Shown piece after piece: positions 17,403 through 24,793 of a stretch of 59,102 bases of DNA. Numbering within the stretch: position 1 is the stretch's first letter; the number at the start of each line of letters is the position of its first letter. The DNA comes from Thermoanaerobaculia bacterium. GTDB lineage: Bacteria > Acidobacteriota > Thermoanaerobaculia > Gp7-AA8. The notes under the pieces are model-generated. The model was not told where the DNA came from and did not search any database. It saw only the letters and a list, made by a program, of their open reading frames with translations. The position numbers were made by a program, and so were the translations under genes. Where the stretch lies: NCBI GenBank assembly GCA_017883265.1, contig JADGNX010000003.1, positions 1-59,102 on the forward strand. The letters are read 5' to 3'.

Positions 17403-17571
17403 CACAGACACTTCTGTCTGTGCTTGGCTGTGCTACTGGCCGAGAGAAGAGGCGCACAGGCAGAAGGCGCACAGGCAGAAGGTGCACTGGCAGAGGGTGC
17501 ACAGACAGCAGAAGGTGCACTGGCAGAAGGCGCACAGACAGAAGGCGCACAGACAGAAGTGTCTGTGCTAC
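17399..17571. repeat. 173-bp MITE-like element with perfect 22-bp terminal inverted repeats
   Basis: The left end (17399-17420, beginning GTAGCACAGACACTTCTGTC) is the exact reverse complement of the right end (17550-17571, ending GACAGAAGTGTCTGTGCTAC). The left end is also palindromic: AGCACAGACA-CTTC-TGTCTGTGCT at 17401-17424 forms a 10-bp stem. Between the ends lies a seven-unit 15-bp tandem repeat. No ORF with independent coding signals lies inside, although one frame is open and runs into deoA. A related palindrome occurs at 58590-58624. Confidence 0.85.
17451..17558 (+). repeat. Tandem repeat, seven units of about 15 bp
   Basis: Units follow the consensus GGYGCACWGRCAGAA at 17451, 17466, 17481, 17496 (18 bp, with an extra CAG), 17514, 17529 and 17544. 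The unit resembles the element's terminal repeat (GCACAGACA), suggesting amplification from the palindrome arm. Read in one frame it encodes Ala-Gln-(Ala/Thr)-Glu-Gly-like pentapeptides, which would appear as a false N-terminal extension of deoA. Confidence 0.85.
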
Positions 17572-17582
17572 AGGAAAGCGCC

Positions 17583-17588
17583 GATAAT
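17583..17588 (+). promoter_or_regulatory. -10-like hexamer of deoA
   Basis: GATAAT (alternatively TAATAT two bases later) ends 9 (or 7) bases before ATG 17598, just outside the palindromic element. No Shine-Dalgarno is present. A promoter here supports starting deoA at 17598, not upstream in the repeats. Confidence 0.45.
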
Positions 17589-17597
17589 ATTTGTCCT

Positions 17598-18911
17598 ATG
17601 AATGACTTCAACGTTTACGAGGTGCTGAATCGCAAGCGGCGGGGCGCACCGATGGAGTCGCGGGAGATCGAGCAGTTCATCGATTTGTATACCCGCGGCG
17701 ACATTCCCGACTACCAGATGTCCGCGCTCCTCATGGCCGTTGCCATCAATGGAATGACAACGGCCGAGATGGCGACGTTGACGCAGTCGATGCTCCGCTC
17801 CGGCGAGCAGTGGCGGCTGCGCGACGAATACGATTTCATCGCAGACAAACACTCCACCGGCGGAGTGGGCGACAAGGTCTCGCTCGTCCTCTCGCCATGG
17901 GTAGCAGCCTGCGGCATCAGGATCGGCATGCTCTCGGGACGCGGCCTCGGTCATACAGGCGGCACGCTCGACAAGCTGGAGGCCATTCCGGGATTCAACG
18001 CCCGTCTCTCTCGCCCAGACTTCGAGCGCTGTCTCAAAGACGTCGGTTGTGTCATCTCTACCTCGACCGAAGGGATCGCCCCGGCCGACAAGAAGATCTA
18101 CGCCCTGCGGGATGTGACCGGAACGGTGGAATCGCTGCCTCTCATCACAGCATCCATCATGTCGAAGAAGCTGGCCATGGGCGCTTCAGCCCTGGTCCTT
18201 GACGTCAAGACCGGCAGCGGGGCGTTCATGAGACTTTACCAGGACTCTCGAGCGCTGGCCCTCAGCCTCATCGCCGCCGCCGAAGGCTCCGGGACGCGTG
18301 TCGAAGCGCTCATCACCGACATGGACCGCCCGCTTGGAGTGGCCGCGGGAAACGCCAACGAGATCATCGAGACGTTCGAAGTGCTCAAGGGTCATGGACC
18401 GGCGGACGTCCAGGAAGTCACGCGGGCCCAGGCCGAGCGGGTTCTGGTCATGTCGGGCAGATTCGATGAAAAATCGGCGAACCTCAAGCTGGCGGAGACG
18501 CTCGAGTCGGGAGCGGCGCTGGAATGCGCCCGACGATGGATCGCAGCGCAGGGCGGTGATCCGGCGGTCATCGATGACTATTCGCTACTCCCACAGCCGC
18601 GCAAAGTCCTCGAGGTCAAGGCGCCGCAGAGTGGCTACATCACGTTCATCGATACCTACCAGGCTGGTATGTTCACCGTCGACCTCGGCGCCGGGCGCAA
18701 GAGAGCCGACGACGTGATCGACTATGCGGCGGGCGTGCTCTTCGATCGCAAGAGCGGCGACGCAGTGGCCAGCGGGGACGTCATCGCCCGGATCCAGCTC
18801 GGTGATCGGGCGCGCCACCAGTCCGAATTGACTGCACGTTTCCTCTCCTTCGTCACCTTCGGCGATGAGGCGCCGGAAGCGAAGCCGTTGATCCACGAAC
18901 ATCTGAAATAG
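17598..18911 (+). CDS. deoA: Thymidine/pyrimidine-nucleoside phosphorylase
   Basis: A 437-residue enzyme that cleaves pyrimidine (deoxy)nucleosides with phosphate to a base and (deoxy)ribose-1-phosphate. K-H-S-T-G-G-V-G-D-K is the phosphate-binding loop, and S-G-R-G-L-G-H-T-G-G-T-L-D-K-L-E matches the family signature. The C-terminal beta-rich domain (about residues 330-437) is complete. The frame is open back to 17424 through a 15-bp tandem repeat, but ATG 17598 gives the family's usual length and follows a -10-like hexamer. deoB begins 27 bases downstream and uses the pentose-1-phosphate product, so the pair forms a nucleoside-salvage unit. DeoA and Pdp subtypes cannot be separated with confidence here. 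Confidence 0.93.
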   Translation: MNDFNVYEVLNRKRRGAPMESREIEQFIDLYTRGDIPDYQMSALLMAVAINGMTTAEMATLTQSMLRSGEQWRLRDEYDFIADKHSTGGVGDKVSLVLSPWVAACGIRIGMLSGRGLGHTGGTLDKLEAIPGFNARLSRPDFERCLKDVGCVISTSTEGIAPADKKIYALRDVTGTVESLPLITASIMSKKLAMGASALVLDVKTGSGAFMRLYQDSRALALSLIAAAEGSGTRVEALITDMDRPLGVAAGNANEIIETFEVLKGHGPADVQEVTRAQAERVLVMSGRFDEKSANLKLAETLESGAALECARRWIAAQGGDPAVIDDYSLLPQPRKVLEVKAPQSGYITFIDTYQAGMFTVDLGAGRKRADDVIDYAAGVLFDRKSGDAVASGDVIARIQLGDRARHQSELTARFLSFVTFGDEAPEAKPLIHEHLK

Positions 18912-18924
18912 GACGGACACCGGC

Positions 18925-18930
18925 TATCAT
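18925..18930 (+). promoter_or_regulatory. -10-like hexamer of deoB
   Basis: TATCAT ends 8 bases before ATG 18939, inside the 27-base deoA-deoB gap. deoB may therefore have its own leaderless transcript in addition to readthrough from deoA. Confidence 0.35.
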
Positions 18931-18938
18931 CGCAGCTC

Positions 18939-20111
18939 ATGAACGAACCGCGCGCCATCGTCATCGTCTGCGACTCGCTCGGGGTCGGCGCGCTGCCAGA
19001 CGCCGCTGACTTCGGTGACCAAGGCTCGAATACCCTCGGGCACATCCTGCGCGATGAGAGCCCGAGTCTGCCGACGCTGACCCGGCTCGGTCTGCTGCAT
19101 ACCCTGCCGTCTCCGGTCTCCGATGTGGCTCCTCAGAGCGCCCACGGCCGGATGGCGGAGATCTCCGCGGGGAAGGACACGACGACCGGCCACTGGGAGA
19201 TGATGGGTCTCATCGTCGATGAGCCGTTTCGCACATATCCGAACGGGTTTCCCCCTGAGATCATCGCGGAGTACGAGCGGCGCATCGGCCGGAAGACTCT
19301 CGGCAACAAGGCAGCATCGGGAACAGTGATCCTCGACGAGCTGGGTGAGGAGCATGTGAAGAGTGGCTCGCCGATCGTCTACACCTCAGCCGATTCGGTT
19401 TTCCAGGTGGCGGCACACGAAGAGGTCATCCCGCCGGAGGAGCTATGGCGGATCTGCGGGGTGGCGCGCGAGCTGATGCGTGGCGAGAACAATATCGGCC
19501 GTGTCATCGCCAGACCTTTCACCGGCTCGGGCAGAGGACACTTCAAGCGGACGGCGAGGCGCCGCGACTTCTCGGTGAGGCCGACGGGTGAGACGGTCGT
19601 GGAGCGGGCGCAGAAGGCCGGTCGCGGCGTCATCGGACTCGGCAAGATCGCCGATATATTCGACCGCGTCGGCATCGACGAAGAAATCCGCACGGAGTCG
19701 AATAGCGACGGCATGAGCAGGACGATGGATCTGGTTCGAGATTCCGATGCCCGCTTCCTGTTCACGAACCTGGTCGATTTCGATTCCAAGTACGGACATC
19801 GCAACGACGCTTCAGGATATGCCAGGGCTCTCGAGACGTTCGATGGCGAACTGGAGACGTTGCTGCGGACCATGAGGCCAAACGACCTTCTGTTCATCAC
19901 CGCCGATCACGGCTGCGATCCGACCGATGTCTCGACGGATCACACGCGCGAGTACGTTCCACTGCTTGTTGCCGGTCCAGGAGTTCGAGAGGGCCGCTCT
20001 CTGGGAACACGTCGAACGTTTGCGGACCTCGGAGCGTCGATCTGCGAGCTGTTGCAGATCGACGCCGAAGGCCTGCCCGGAACCAGCGTCTTATCCGAGG
20101 TGAATCGATGA
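18939..20111 (+). CDS. deoB: Phosphopentomutase
   Basis: A 390-residue alkaline-phosphatase-superfamily mutase that converts (deoxy)ribose-1-phosphate to the 5-phosphate. The metal/nucleophile region reads V-C-D-S-L-G-V-G-A-L-P-D-A with D-T-T-T-G-H-W-E-M-M-G containing the phosphorylated Thr, and the C-terminal ligands are in I-T-A-D-H-G-C-D-P-T and T-D-H-T-R-E-Y-V-P. The family cap domain lies between. Length is typical. It follows deoA, whose product is its substrate, and its stop overlaps the next gene's ATG by four bases. Confidence 0.95.
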   Translation: MNEPRAIVIVCDSLGVGALPDAADFGDQGSNTLGHILRDESPSLPTLTRLGLLHTLPSPVSDVAPQSAHGRMAEISAGKDTTTGHWEMMGLIVDEPFRTYPNGFPPEIIAEYERRIGRKTLGNKAASGTVILDELGEEHVKSGSPIVYTSADSVFQVAAHEEVIPPEELWRICGVARELMRGENNIGRVIARPFTGSGRGHFKRTARRRDFSVRPTGETVVERAQKAGRGVIGLGKIADIFDRVGIDEEIRTESNSDGMSRTMDLVRDSDARFLFTNLVDFDSKYGHRNDASGYARALETFDGELETLLRTMRPNDLLFITADHGCDPTDVSTDHTREYVPLLVAGPGVREGRSLGTRRTFADLGASICELLQIDAEGLPGTSVLSEVNR

Positions 20112-21043
20112 AACGATTGCTCATCATCATGGTCGCGGGAGTCGCTGCAGGAATGCCGCTGGCTCGTGCCGACGTCACCAAGATCACCCAGGTGTACGAC
20201 GACGCCAAGGCGATCGATCGCTTCGCCGAGGCCAGCAAGCGCGGGGACCTGCCGAAAGACATCATCGAGCGGATCGTCGAACAGGACATCGATTTTCTGC
20301 GCGGGAAACGGACGGACGGGACGTTTCAATACGCCTCATACGAAAGGGTGGAATCAGGCAGGATCGGCGACAACTATTCGGTTCAGCCTTCCGCAGACAA
20401 CGAGCATCTCACCAAGATCGACCTCCGCGGCGACTTCGTCTATCGCCTGATTGTCGAGCTGCCGTCGCGGCGGATGATGGTCACCAAGAATCGGAAGCTG
20501 TGGCTGGACCGCGTGGAGGTCGAATACATACCGCAGGACAACTCCACGGCAAAGTCCCAGACGGTGAAGGTCGGCCAATGGCTGGCTCCAGGAGACGTGA
20601 AGACGTTTGAGCTGCCGGAGGTGGGGCGGCAGACGACGGCTCGGATCTGGATGCGAGCCGATAAGAAGGAGGGTTACGGCAACGTATCGCTGACGCTCCT
20701 GAAGGCTCGCGTGGCGGACAATCCGGACAGCCCCTACGCGGCGGTCGTGGCCAACGAGCGGGCCCTGGTGAAGGCCCTCGACTACGGCGATGCCGGATCG
20801 GTCCGGAACCTCGCAGGGCACATACGGGAGGGCCTGCAGGCCGAAATTGGAGTTTCTGCGGCCGGCATCGCCGCCCCTCCGCGAGGGCTGGAACCGATCG
20901 CGCCAGCATTGCCGCCGGCGGCTGATTCGGCTGCGATCGTCCGTGAGCTTCAGACGATCGAGGATCTGATGACCGGGACTGAGACGGAGCGGCGTGAAGG
21001 AGTCGACCGGCTCCATCAGTTGCTGCGACGAATCCGTCAGTAG
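20108..21043 (+). CDS. Exported protein of unknown function
   Basis: 311 residues, not recognised. Residues 1-21 form a signal peptide (MKRLL, hydrophobic core, cleavage at A-R-A-D). The mature part is soluble, with an acidic helical start, a strand-rich middle around the positively charged R-R-M-M-V-T-K-N-R-K segment, a Pro/Ala-rich linker near residues 255-280, and a C-terminal helix. Its ATG overlaps the deoB stop (ATGA), so it is translationally coupled to nucleoside salvage, yet a periplasmic or surface location is predicted. No lipobox or catalytic motif is visible. Co-expression may simply reflect operon position. Confidence 0.65.
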   Translation: MKRLLIIMVAGVAAGMPLARADVTKITQVYDDAKAIDRFAEASKRGDLPKDIIERIVEQDIDFLRGKRTDGTFQYASYERVESGRIGDNYSVQPSADNEHLTKIDLRGDFVYRLIVELPSRRMMVTKNRKLWLDRVEVEYIPQDNSTAKSQTVKVGQWLAPGDVKTFELPEVGRQTTARIWMRADKKEGYGNVSLTLLKARVADNPDSPYAAVVANERALVKALDYGDAGSVRNLAGHIREGLQAEIGVSAAGIAAPPRGLEPIAPALPPAADSAAIVRELQTIEDLMTGTETERREGVDRLHQLLRRIRQ

Positions 21044-21230
21044 GAGAGGGGCGAAGGTGTGGTCCGATACGCGAGGGCGCCTCCCGACTCCAAAGCGTCT
21101 GGACATCGCGGCGCCGTGCGTGTCGAGGCACCGGGCACTACGGCGGATATGGGCCGACGCCGGGGCGAGAAACCGGCGCCGATATGGCAGATCTGCTCGT
21201 GTCGGACTCAACCTATTGAGCCCCTGCGGT

Positions 21231-21259
21231 TTGACCGATCGCCGCTTATGGCTTAAGAT
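21231..21259 (+). promoter_or_regulatory. Promoter of carD (TTGACC-17-TAAGAT)
   Basis: -35 TTGACC (21231-21236) and -10 TAAGAT (21254-21259) are separated by exactly 17 bases. Transcription would begin near 21266, giving a leader of about 28 bases that carries an AAGGAG Shine-Dalgarno (21282-21287). This is the best classical housekeeping promoter in the window. Confidence 0.65.
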
Positions 21260-21293
21260 GCCTCTCCCTTAGCCTTTCAGGAAGGAGCCTCTC

Positions 21294-21800
21294 TTGCCTC
21301 TCAAATCATTCAAAGTCGGGGAAAAACTCGTTTATCCCAACCATGGCGTAACCATCGTCGAGCAGATCGGCGAGTCCGCCGTGATGGGAGCGGGTGATAC
21401 GTATTACCACCTCAGACTCCTCGCGAACAACTCGCGTCTGATGGTCCCGATCAGCAACACAGACCGCGTCGGTCTGCGCCGGCTGTATCAGCAGAAGGAA
21501 ATCAAAGGTCTCATCTCGCTCCTCGAGGAGCGGGTCACCAAGGGCCATACCGATTGGAAAGGTCGTTACCGCGAGAACCTGGAAAAGATGAAAACAGGAC
21601 GTCTGGAGGATGTTGCAGACGTACTGAAGAATCTCAACGAGGTCTCGAAGAAGAAGAGCCTGTCGTTCCGCGAGAAGAAGATGTATGAGCGGGCGAAGTA
21701 TCTGATCGTGTCGGAAGTGGCGATCGTCAAGGGCATTCCGGAGCCGGAAGCCGAAGTCCTCATCGAGCGATCTCTCGACAAGTCGCTCGTCGGCCACTAG
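21294..21800 (+). CDS. carD: CarD-family transcriptional regulator
   Basis: 168 residues. The N-terminal RNA-polymerase-interaction (Tudor-like) domain begins F-K-V-G-E-K-L-V-Y-P-N-H-G-V, the canonical CarD/CdnL start, followed by Y-Y-H-L-R-L-L and L-M-V-P-I-S-N. The C-terminal helical domain (about 75-165) is the basic DNA-binding region. CdnL-type proteins bind the RNAP beta subunit and stabilise open complexes at housekeeping and rRNA promoters. The start is TTG 21294, six bases after AAGGAG. The gene has a clear promoter and a strong intrinsic terminator, so it is monocistronic. Confidence 0.92.
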   Translation: MPLKSFKVGEKLVYPNHGVTIVEQIGESAVMGAGDTYYHLRLLANNSRLMVPISNTDRVGLRRLYQQKEIKGLISLLEERVTKGHTDWKGRYRENLEKMKTGRLEDVADVLKNLNEVSKKKSLSFREKKMYERAKYLIVSEVAIVKGIPEPEAEVLIERSLDKSLVGH

Positions 21801-21843
21801 CCTCCAGACCTTCCTCTCGCAGCGCGGTCCCGACCCTGCATCG

Positions 21844-21870
21844 AAAAGCCGCCCATCCCGGGCGGCTTTT
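21844..21870 (+). terminator. Rho-independent terminator of carD
   Basis: A perfect 11-bp stem, AAAAGCCGCCC / GGGCGGCTTTT, with a 5-base loop (ATCCC) and a terminal T4 run, 43 bases after the carD stop. The A-run on the left arm could also make it work on the minus strand. Confidence 0.85.
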
Positions 21871-21910
21871 GTGCGTGCGCCGGATTGGATACGACGTCCG
21901 GCGTGGCTGG

Positions 21911-21916
21911 TAAGAT
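21911..21916 (+). promoter_or_regulatory. -10-like hexamer of lipA
   Basis: TAAGAT is followed by a 23-base leader containing AGGAG (21924-21928) before the TTG start at 21940. The -35 region is weak (a TTGGAT lies 20 bases upstream). Confidence 0.35.
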
Positions 21917-21939
21917 AGCCGTCAGGAGCGCCATTCATC

Positions 21940-22836
21940 TTGTCAGCACGTCCGCAGCTTCCATCCTGGATCCGGGAGAAGAGGATCAATCTCCAGCAGT
22001 TGCATGAGGTCAAGAGCCTCTTCCGAGCCCGCGACCTCCATTCCGTCTGCGAGTCGCTGGCCTGTCCCAACCGGACGGAATGTTTTTCCCGTGGTACGGC
22101 GACCTTCATGATTCTCGGCGACGTCTGCACGCGGTCGTGTGGCTTCTGCAATGTCGAGACGGGGCGCCCGTGGGCTCCCCCCTCGCCCGACGAGCCGCAA
22201 GCGGTCGCCGAGGCCGCGGTGCGCATGGGACTGCAGCACGTGGTCGTCACGTCGGTCACCCGCGACGATCTCTCTGACGGCGGAGCTCGGCACTTCGCAG
22301 AGACGATCGCCGCGCTGCGGATTGCGCTCCCCGATTCGGCCATCGAAGTCCTGACCCCCGATTTCCGCGGCAATCTCGACGCAGTGCAGATCGTCGTCGA
22401 GGCCCGCCCCGATTACTACAACCACAACGTCGAGACCGTTCCCCGTCTGTACGATTACGTCCGTCCTGGTTCACGCTTCGACCGTTCGCTGTCCGTCCTC
22501 GAGCACGTCAGGAGCGCCGATCCATCGATCGTCAGGAAGTCGGGGATCATGCTCGGACTGGGAGAGCGACGCGACGAGGTCATCGACGTTCTCCACCGTC
22601 TTTTCAGTTCCGGATGTGAGATCGTCACGATCGGCCAGTACCTGCAGCCGAAGAAGGAGAAGCTGGACGTCGTCGAGTACGTGCACCCTGACGTCTTCGC
22701 CGAGTTTCGGGAGATCGGTGAGGCCATCGGTTTCCGCGCAGTGTTCTCCGGCCCCTTCGTCCGGTCGTCCTACATGGCCGATGTCGTAGCGACGCGCGCC
22801 GGGTACGGAGCATCGGCGGGCGCACTAGGCTCTTGA
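21940..22836 (+). CDS. lipA: Lipoyl synthase
   Basis: A 298-residue radical-SAM enzyme that inserts two sulfurs into protein-bound octanoyl chains. The auxiliary cluster motif C-E-S-L-A-C-P-N-R-T-E-C (CxxxxCxxxxxC) and the radical-SAM motif C-T-R-S-C-G-F-C (CxxxCxxC) are both intact, and the C-terminal R-S-S-Y motif, whose Ser ligates the auxiliary cluster, is present. Translation starts at TTG 21940, with AGGAG 11 bases upstream. LipB is not in the window. The gene sits between the carD terminator and a palindrome-rich gap. Confidence 0.96.
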   Translation: MSARPQLPSWIREKRINLQQLHEVKSLFRARDLHSVCESLACPNRTECFSRGTATFMILGDVCTRSCGFCNVETGRPWAPPSPDEPQAVAEAAVRMGLQHVVVTSVTRDDLSDGGARHFAETIAALRIALPDSAIEVLTPDFRGNLDAVQIVVEARPDYYNHNVETVPRLYDYVRPGSRFDRSLSVLEHVRSADPSIVRKSGIMLGLGERRDEVIDVLHRLFSSGCEIVTIGQYLQPKKEKLDVVEYVHPDVFAEFREIGEAIGFRAVFSGPFVRSSYMADVVATRAGYGASAGALGS

Positions 22837-22870
22837 ACATGGGGAATGGGGGGCTTGTGAGTCGCATTTC

Positions 22871-22912
22871 GAAACCAGAAACCAGAACCGCCTTCTTCTG
22901 GTTTCTGGTTTC
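22871..22912. repeat. Perfect 17-bp inverted repeat (hairpin) after lipA
   Basis: GAAACCAGAAACCAGAA (22871-22887) and its exact reverse complement (22896-22912) flank an 8-base loop. Each arm is itself a direct repeat of GAAACCA, and further GTTTCTGGTTTC-like copies continue to about 22926. It may act as a lipA 3' stabiliser or bidirectional terminator, but lacks a classical GC stem, so a mobile palindromic repeat is equally likely. Confidence 0.7.
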
Positions 22913-23011
22913 TAGTTTCTGGTTTCCTCATCTCGTCGGTCTGAGGCGAAGCCTCGTTAGTGGTCCATTCCGCACCCCTGGCGACGGCGGACTGAGCGCT
23001 GGGAGCCTCCG

Positions 23012-23956
23012 GTGACCGGAACGCTGAAGAAACCGCGCAGCATCGACCCGGAAGCACCGGAGAAGAGCCAGTTCTTCGTGACGTTTCTGCCGATCTACCT
23101 CGACTTCCTCACAGTCGAGAAGGGTCTGGCTCCCAACTCGCTGGCGGCATACCGGCGGGATCTCCGGCACTTCGGGCATTTTCTTCAAGACCAGAGTCTC
23201 GAGCTGTCGGGTGTGGAGCGCCTCCACCTGGTACGCTATTTTCAAAGTCTGCGCAGCGCCGGGATCTCGGCCCGATCGGTGGCGCGGGCCCTGGCGGCAA
23301 TCCGCGGTCTTTTTCGTTTTCTCAGTACCGAGAAGCACCTCGAGCGCGATCCGACTGAGAATCTCGAGAATCCGAAACTCTGGTCGAGCCTGCCGCGCAC
23401 CCTCCATGCCACGGAGATCGAAGCCCTCCTCCGCGCGCCGGACGTTTCGAGCTCAGCCGGGCTTCGCGATCGGGCGATGCTGGAGCTCCTCTATGCCACA
23501 GGCCTCAGGGTAAGCGAGCTCATCCATGTCAAGCTGGAGGACCTTGTCATGGATGCCGGCTTCCTGCGAACCATCGGCAAGGGATCGAAGGAGCGGATCG
23601 TCCCTTTCGGCGATTCGGCGAAGGAGGCCATGCTCGACTACATCGAGCGCGGCCGCTCGTCATTCCAGAAGCACGGCGATCCTCACCTTTTTCTCACGAA
23701 CCGGGGACGGCCGATGTCCCGTCAGCTCTTCTGGATGAACATCGTCCGGTATGCCCGGCAGGCGGGTATCGAGGTCCACATCTCGCCTCACGTCCTCCGC
23801 CATTCCTTCGCCACGCATCTGCTGGAGAACGGAGCGGACCTCCGAAGCGTCCAAATGATGCTGGGCCATGCAGATATCTCGACCACTCAGATTTACACTC
23901 ACATTTCGAGGGCCCGGCTGCAGAAGCTCTACGACGCCTATCATCCGCGGGCATAA
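23012..23956 (+). CDS. xerD: Xer-type site-specific tyrosine recombinase
   Basis: A 314-residue XerC/XerD-type recombinase, which resolves chromosome dimers at dif with FtsK. The SAM-like N-terminal domain occupies about residues 25-120. The catalytic residues are visible: Arg in A-T-G-L-R-V-S-E-L, Lys in G-K-G-S-K-E-R, H-V-L-R-H-S-F-A-T-H-L-L (HxxR), the G-H-A-D-I-S-T-T-Q-I-Y-T-H segment with the second His, and the nucleophilic Tyr within it. It starts at GTG 23012 after GGGAG. XerC and XerD cannot be distinguished with certainty. No phage, attC or cassette context is present, so a housekeeping role is most likely. Confidence 0.88.
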   Translation: MTGTLKKPRSIDPEAPEKSQFFVTFLPIYLDFLTVEKGLAPNSLAAYRRDLRHFGHFLQDQSLELSGVERLHLVRYFQSLRSAGISARSVARALAAIRGLFRFLSTEKHLERDPTENLENPKLWSSLPRTLHATEIEALLRAPDVSSSAGLRDRAMLELLYATGLRVSELIHVKLEDLVMDAGFLRTIGKGSKERIVPFGDSAKEAMLDYIERGRSSFQKHGDPHLFLTNRGRPMSRQLFWMNIVRYARQAGIEVHISPHVLRHSFATHLLENGADLRSVQMMLGHADISTTQIYTHISRARLQKLYDAYHPRA

Positions 23957-23990
23957 AGGGTTGTCGTCGCACGTTTTGCGGAGAAGTCCA

Positions 23991-24728
23991 ATGAAACATA
24001 ACCGTCTGATCCGCTTCATCCTGGGCCTCAGCCTGCTCGCAGGAACCGCCGCAAGGGCAGATATCGTCCTTTTCAGCGATGGGAGAGCCCTCAAGGTCCA
24101 GTCGTATGTGGCAACAGAAGATACCCTCGATCTGACACTGCCTGGCGGCGGCAAGGTCAGCGTGCCGCTTCACCGGGTGGAGCGCATCGTCAACGATGAA
24201 GTGTTACCGCCGCAGGCGGCCGCTGAGATCAAGAAGATCATCGAGGCTGAAGGTGTCTTCCCAAAACGTTCCTGGCGATTCAACGAAGCCAGCGCCCCTC
24301 TGTTCAAGACGAGGTACAACCAGACCATCATCGACGCTGCCCGGAAATTCGATGTCGATGCCGCGCTCGTCTCCGCGGTGATCAAGGCGGAATCCGATTA
24401 CGATCCGCATACTCTCTCCAACAAAGGGGCGCGAGGATTGATGCAGCTCATGCCGGCGACGGCGGAGCGATTCGGCGTCACCGATTCTTTCGACCCGGTG
24501 GCAAACATCTATGCCGGCACGCGTTACCTTCGCTGGCTGCTCGAGACCTTCCAGGGGAACGCCGATCTGGCCGTGGCGGCCTACAACGCCGGCGAGGGAA
24601 ATGTCTGGAAGTACAACGGGGTGCCTCCTTTCCGGGAGACGGTGACTTACATCCACCGGATCGCGAACCACATCCTGCGTGGTGCCGCGGCGTCCGTCCC
24701 GTCCGCGACTGCTGCGGCATCGCGGTAG
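23991..24728 (+). CDS. Lytic transglycosylase (SLT domain)
   Basis: A 245-residue exported murein hydrolase. Residues 1-22 form a signal peptide (basic M-K-H-N-R-L-I-R, then a hydrophobic core ending A-R-A-D). A short strand-rich domain (about 25-90) precedes the SLT goose-lysozyme-like domain. The catalytic Glu is in V-I-K-A-E-S-D-Y-D-P, followed by G-A-R-G-L-M-Q-L-M-P-A-T-A and A-A-Y-N-A-G-E-G. It cleaves peptidoglycan to 1,6-anhydromuropeptides in the periplasm. The start at 23991 has a GGAG eight bases upstream and begins at the signal peptide; the frame is open back into the xer gene without meaning. Confidence 0.9.
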   Translation: MKHNRLIRFILGLSLLAGTAARADIVLFSDGRALKVQSYVATEDTLDLTLPGGGKVSVPLHRVERIVNDEVLPPQAAAEIKKIIEAEGVFPKRSWRFNEASAPLFKTRYNQTIIDAARKFDVDAALVSAVIKAESDYDPHTLSNKGARGLMQLMPATAERFGVTDSFDPVANIYAGTRYLRWLLETFQGNADLAVAAYNAGEGNVWKYNGVPPFRETVTYIHRIANHILRGAAASVPSATAAASR

Positions 24729-24793
24729 ACCAGCGACCCCTTACCGCAACGAGCGCCCCTTCGTCGAGCTCTTCGATTCTGTTACGCCATGAA

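Noticed and set aside
17451-17558. CRISPR-like array
   Set aside because: Units of 15 bp are contiguous, with no spacers, no leader and no cas genes.
17424-17597. N-terminal 58-residue repeat extension of thymidine phosphorylase
   Set aside because: The frame is open, but it is made of the tandem repeat. The enzyme family starts at M-N-D-F-N-V, and a -10-like hexamer lies at 17583-17588, downstream of the extension's start.
23012-23956. Integron or phage integrase
   Set aside because: Sequence and length fit a chromosomal Xer recombinase; there are no attC sites, cassettes, phage genes or flanking direct repeats.
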